From Ochrobactrum sp. RH2CCR150 (GTDB taxonomy: Bacteria; Pseudomonadota; Alphaproteobacteria; Rhizobiales; Rhizobiaceae), in contig JACGXE010000016.1 in NCBI GenBank assembly GCA_014138095.1, forward strand, positions 1-64,000: a DNA stretch of 64,000 bases. The letters are read 5' to 3'. The notes below the pieces were generated by a model. The model saw only the letters and a program-made list of their open reading frames with translations, was not told where the DNA came from and did not search any database. Positions 63,716 to 64,000 of the stretch are shown here, in pieces. The number at the start of each line of letters is the position of its first letter. The stretch's first letter is position 1. A program made the translations under genes and the position numbers.

Positions 63716-64000
63716 ATGGCCGTCTATACTGATATCAATGAGATCGAACTTGGCGCATTCCTGCAGCAATACGATATCGGCACGCTGACTTCCTATAAGG
63801 GCATTGCCGAGGGTGTGGAGAATTCCAACTATCTCCTGCATACCACGTCCGGCTCCTTCATTCTGACGCTTTATGAAAAGCGCACCAACCGTGAAGACCT
63901 GCCGTTCTTTCTGGGTCTGATGCAGCATCTGGCGCAGCGCGGTCTCGACTGCCCGCAGCCGGTGGTGCGCAGCGATGGCGAGACGATTGGCGAACTTGCC
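63716..64000 (+). CDS. thrB: Homoserine kinase, 5' part (runs off the window)
   Basis: The first 95 codons encode [40 protein letters not shown] and [20 protein letters not shown], the N-terminal kinase-like lobe of the alphaproteobacterial homoserine kinase (aminoglycoside-phosphotransferase fold, not GHMP). It phosphorylates homoserine for threonine synthesis. The gene continues beyond the window, so its integrity cannot be judged. It is 14 bases downstream of ispH. Confidence 0.9.
   Translation, partial: MAVYTDINEIELGAFLQQYDIGTLTSYKGIAEGVENSNYLLHTTSGSFILTLYEKRTNREDLPFFLGLMQHLAQRGLDCPQPVVRSDGETIGELA

Overview
The window is a dense, GC-rich (roughly 60%) chromosomal segment from an alphaproteobacterium of the order Hyphomicrobiales. 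The family is most probably Brucellaceae (Brucella/Ochrobactrum). This rests on gene content and order recalled from that group: purD beside a GGDEF gene, DUF1344, RibB with a degenerate GTP-cyclohydrolase-like half, ialB, the ctaC-ctaD-ctaB-CoxF-like-ctaG-ctaE-DUF983-surf1-ispH-thrB cluster, and rpsF-rpsR-DUF2232-rplI. It also rests on several families of short palindromic intergenic repeats typical of Rhizobiales. No search was run, so the species is not resolved. I see no rRNA, tRNA, CRISPR array, prophage or insertion sequence.

Layout. 0-8.9 kb: a GGDEF protein that looks 5'-truncated, purD with a VOC protein, ubiA, pdxH, a surface lipoprotein, a DnaJ-class cochaperone, fabI, a histidine phosphatase and a metallophosphoesterase. 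9-20 kb: DUF1344, aroC, ribB, a histone-deacetylase-like hydrolase with xseB, DedA, a YeaQ-type membrane protein, a YidB-like protein, pirin, then dxs-tlyA-RNA methyltransferase. 20-29.5 kb: a DUF5993/DsbB-like pair, an ArsR/SRPBCC operon, a LOG-family protein, a MliC-like protein, a LysM protein, an ArsR regulator with an Atm1-type ABC exporter, psd-pssA and a P-loop protein.

29.5-41 kb, mostly minus strand: SDR, purF, cvpA, radA and dnaB, then a NUP-family exported protein and a CFA-like methyltransferase, then rplI-DUF2232-rpsR-rpsF. 41-48.5 kb, plus strand: the fatty-acid cluster fabD-fabG-acpP-fabF, then mltG, yicC and gmk. 48.5-55 kb: two redox gene/regulator pairs (AKR/LysR and SDR/AraC), a barstar-like gene with an overlapping 48-residue membrane ORF, tldD and ialB. 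55.4-64 kb: the aa3-type cytochrome c oxidase structural and assembly cluster, then ispH and the start of thrB.

Most of the window is housekeeping: lipid, purine, isoprenoid, aromatic and riboflavin synthesis, ribosome, replication and respiration. I found no convincing new multi-gene system. The items most worth a second look are: an 86-bp hairpin-forming repeat upstream of both tldD and ispH in the same orientation; a DsbB-like protein whose second cysteine pair has moved to its C-terminus and which is preceded by a tiny DUF5993-type gene; 30-bp tandem repeats across the aroC stop codon; palindromic operators at two ArsR genes; and matching hairpins on both sides of fabI.
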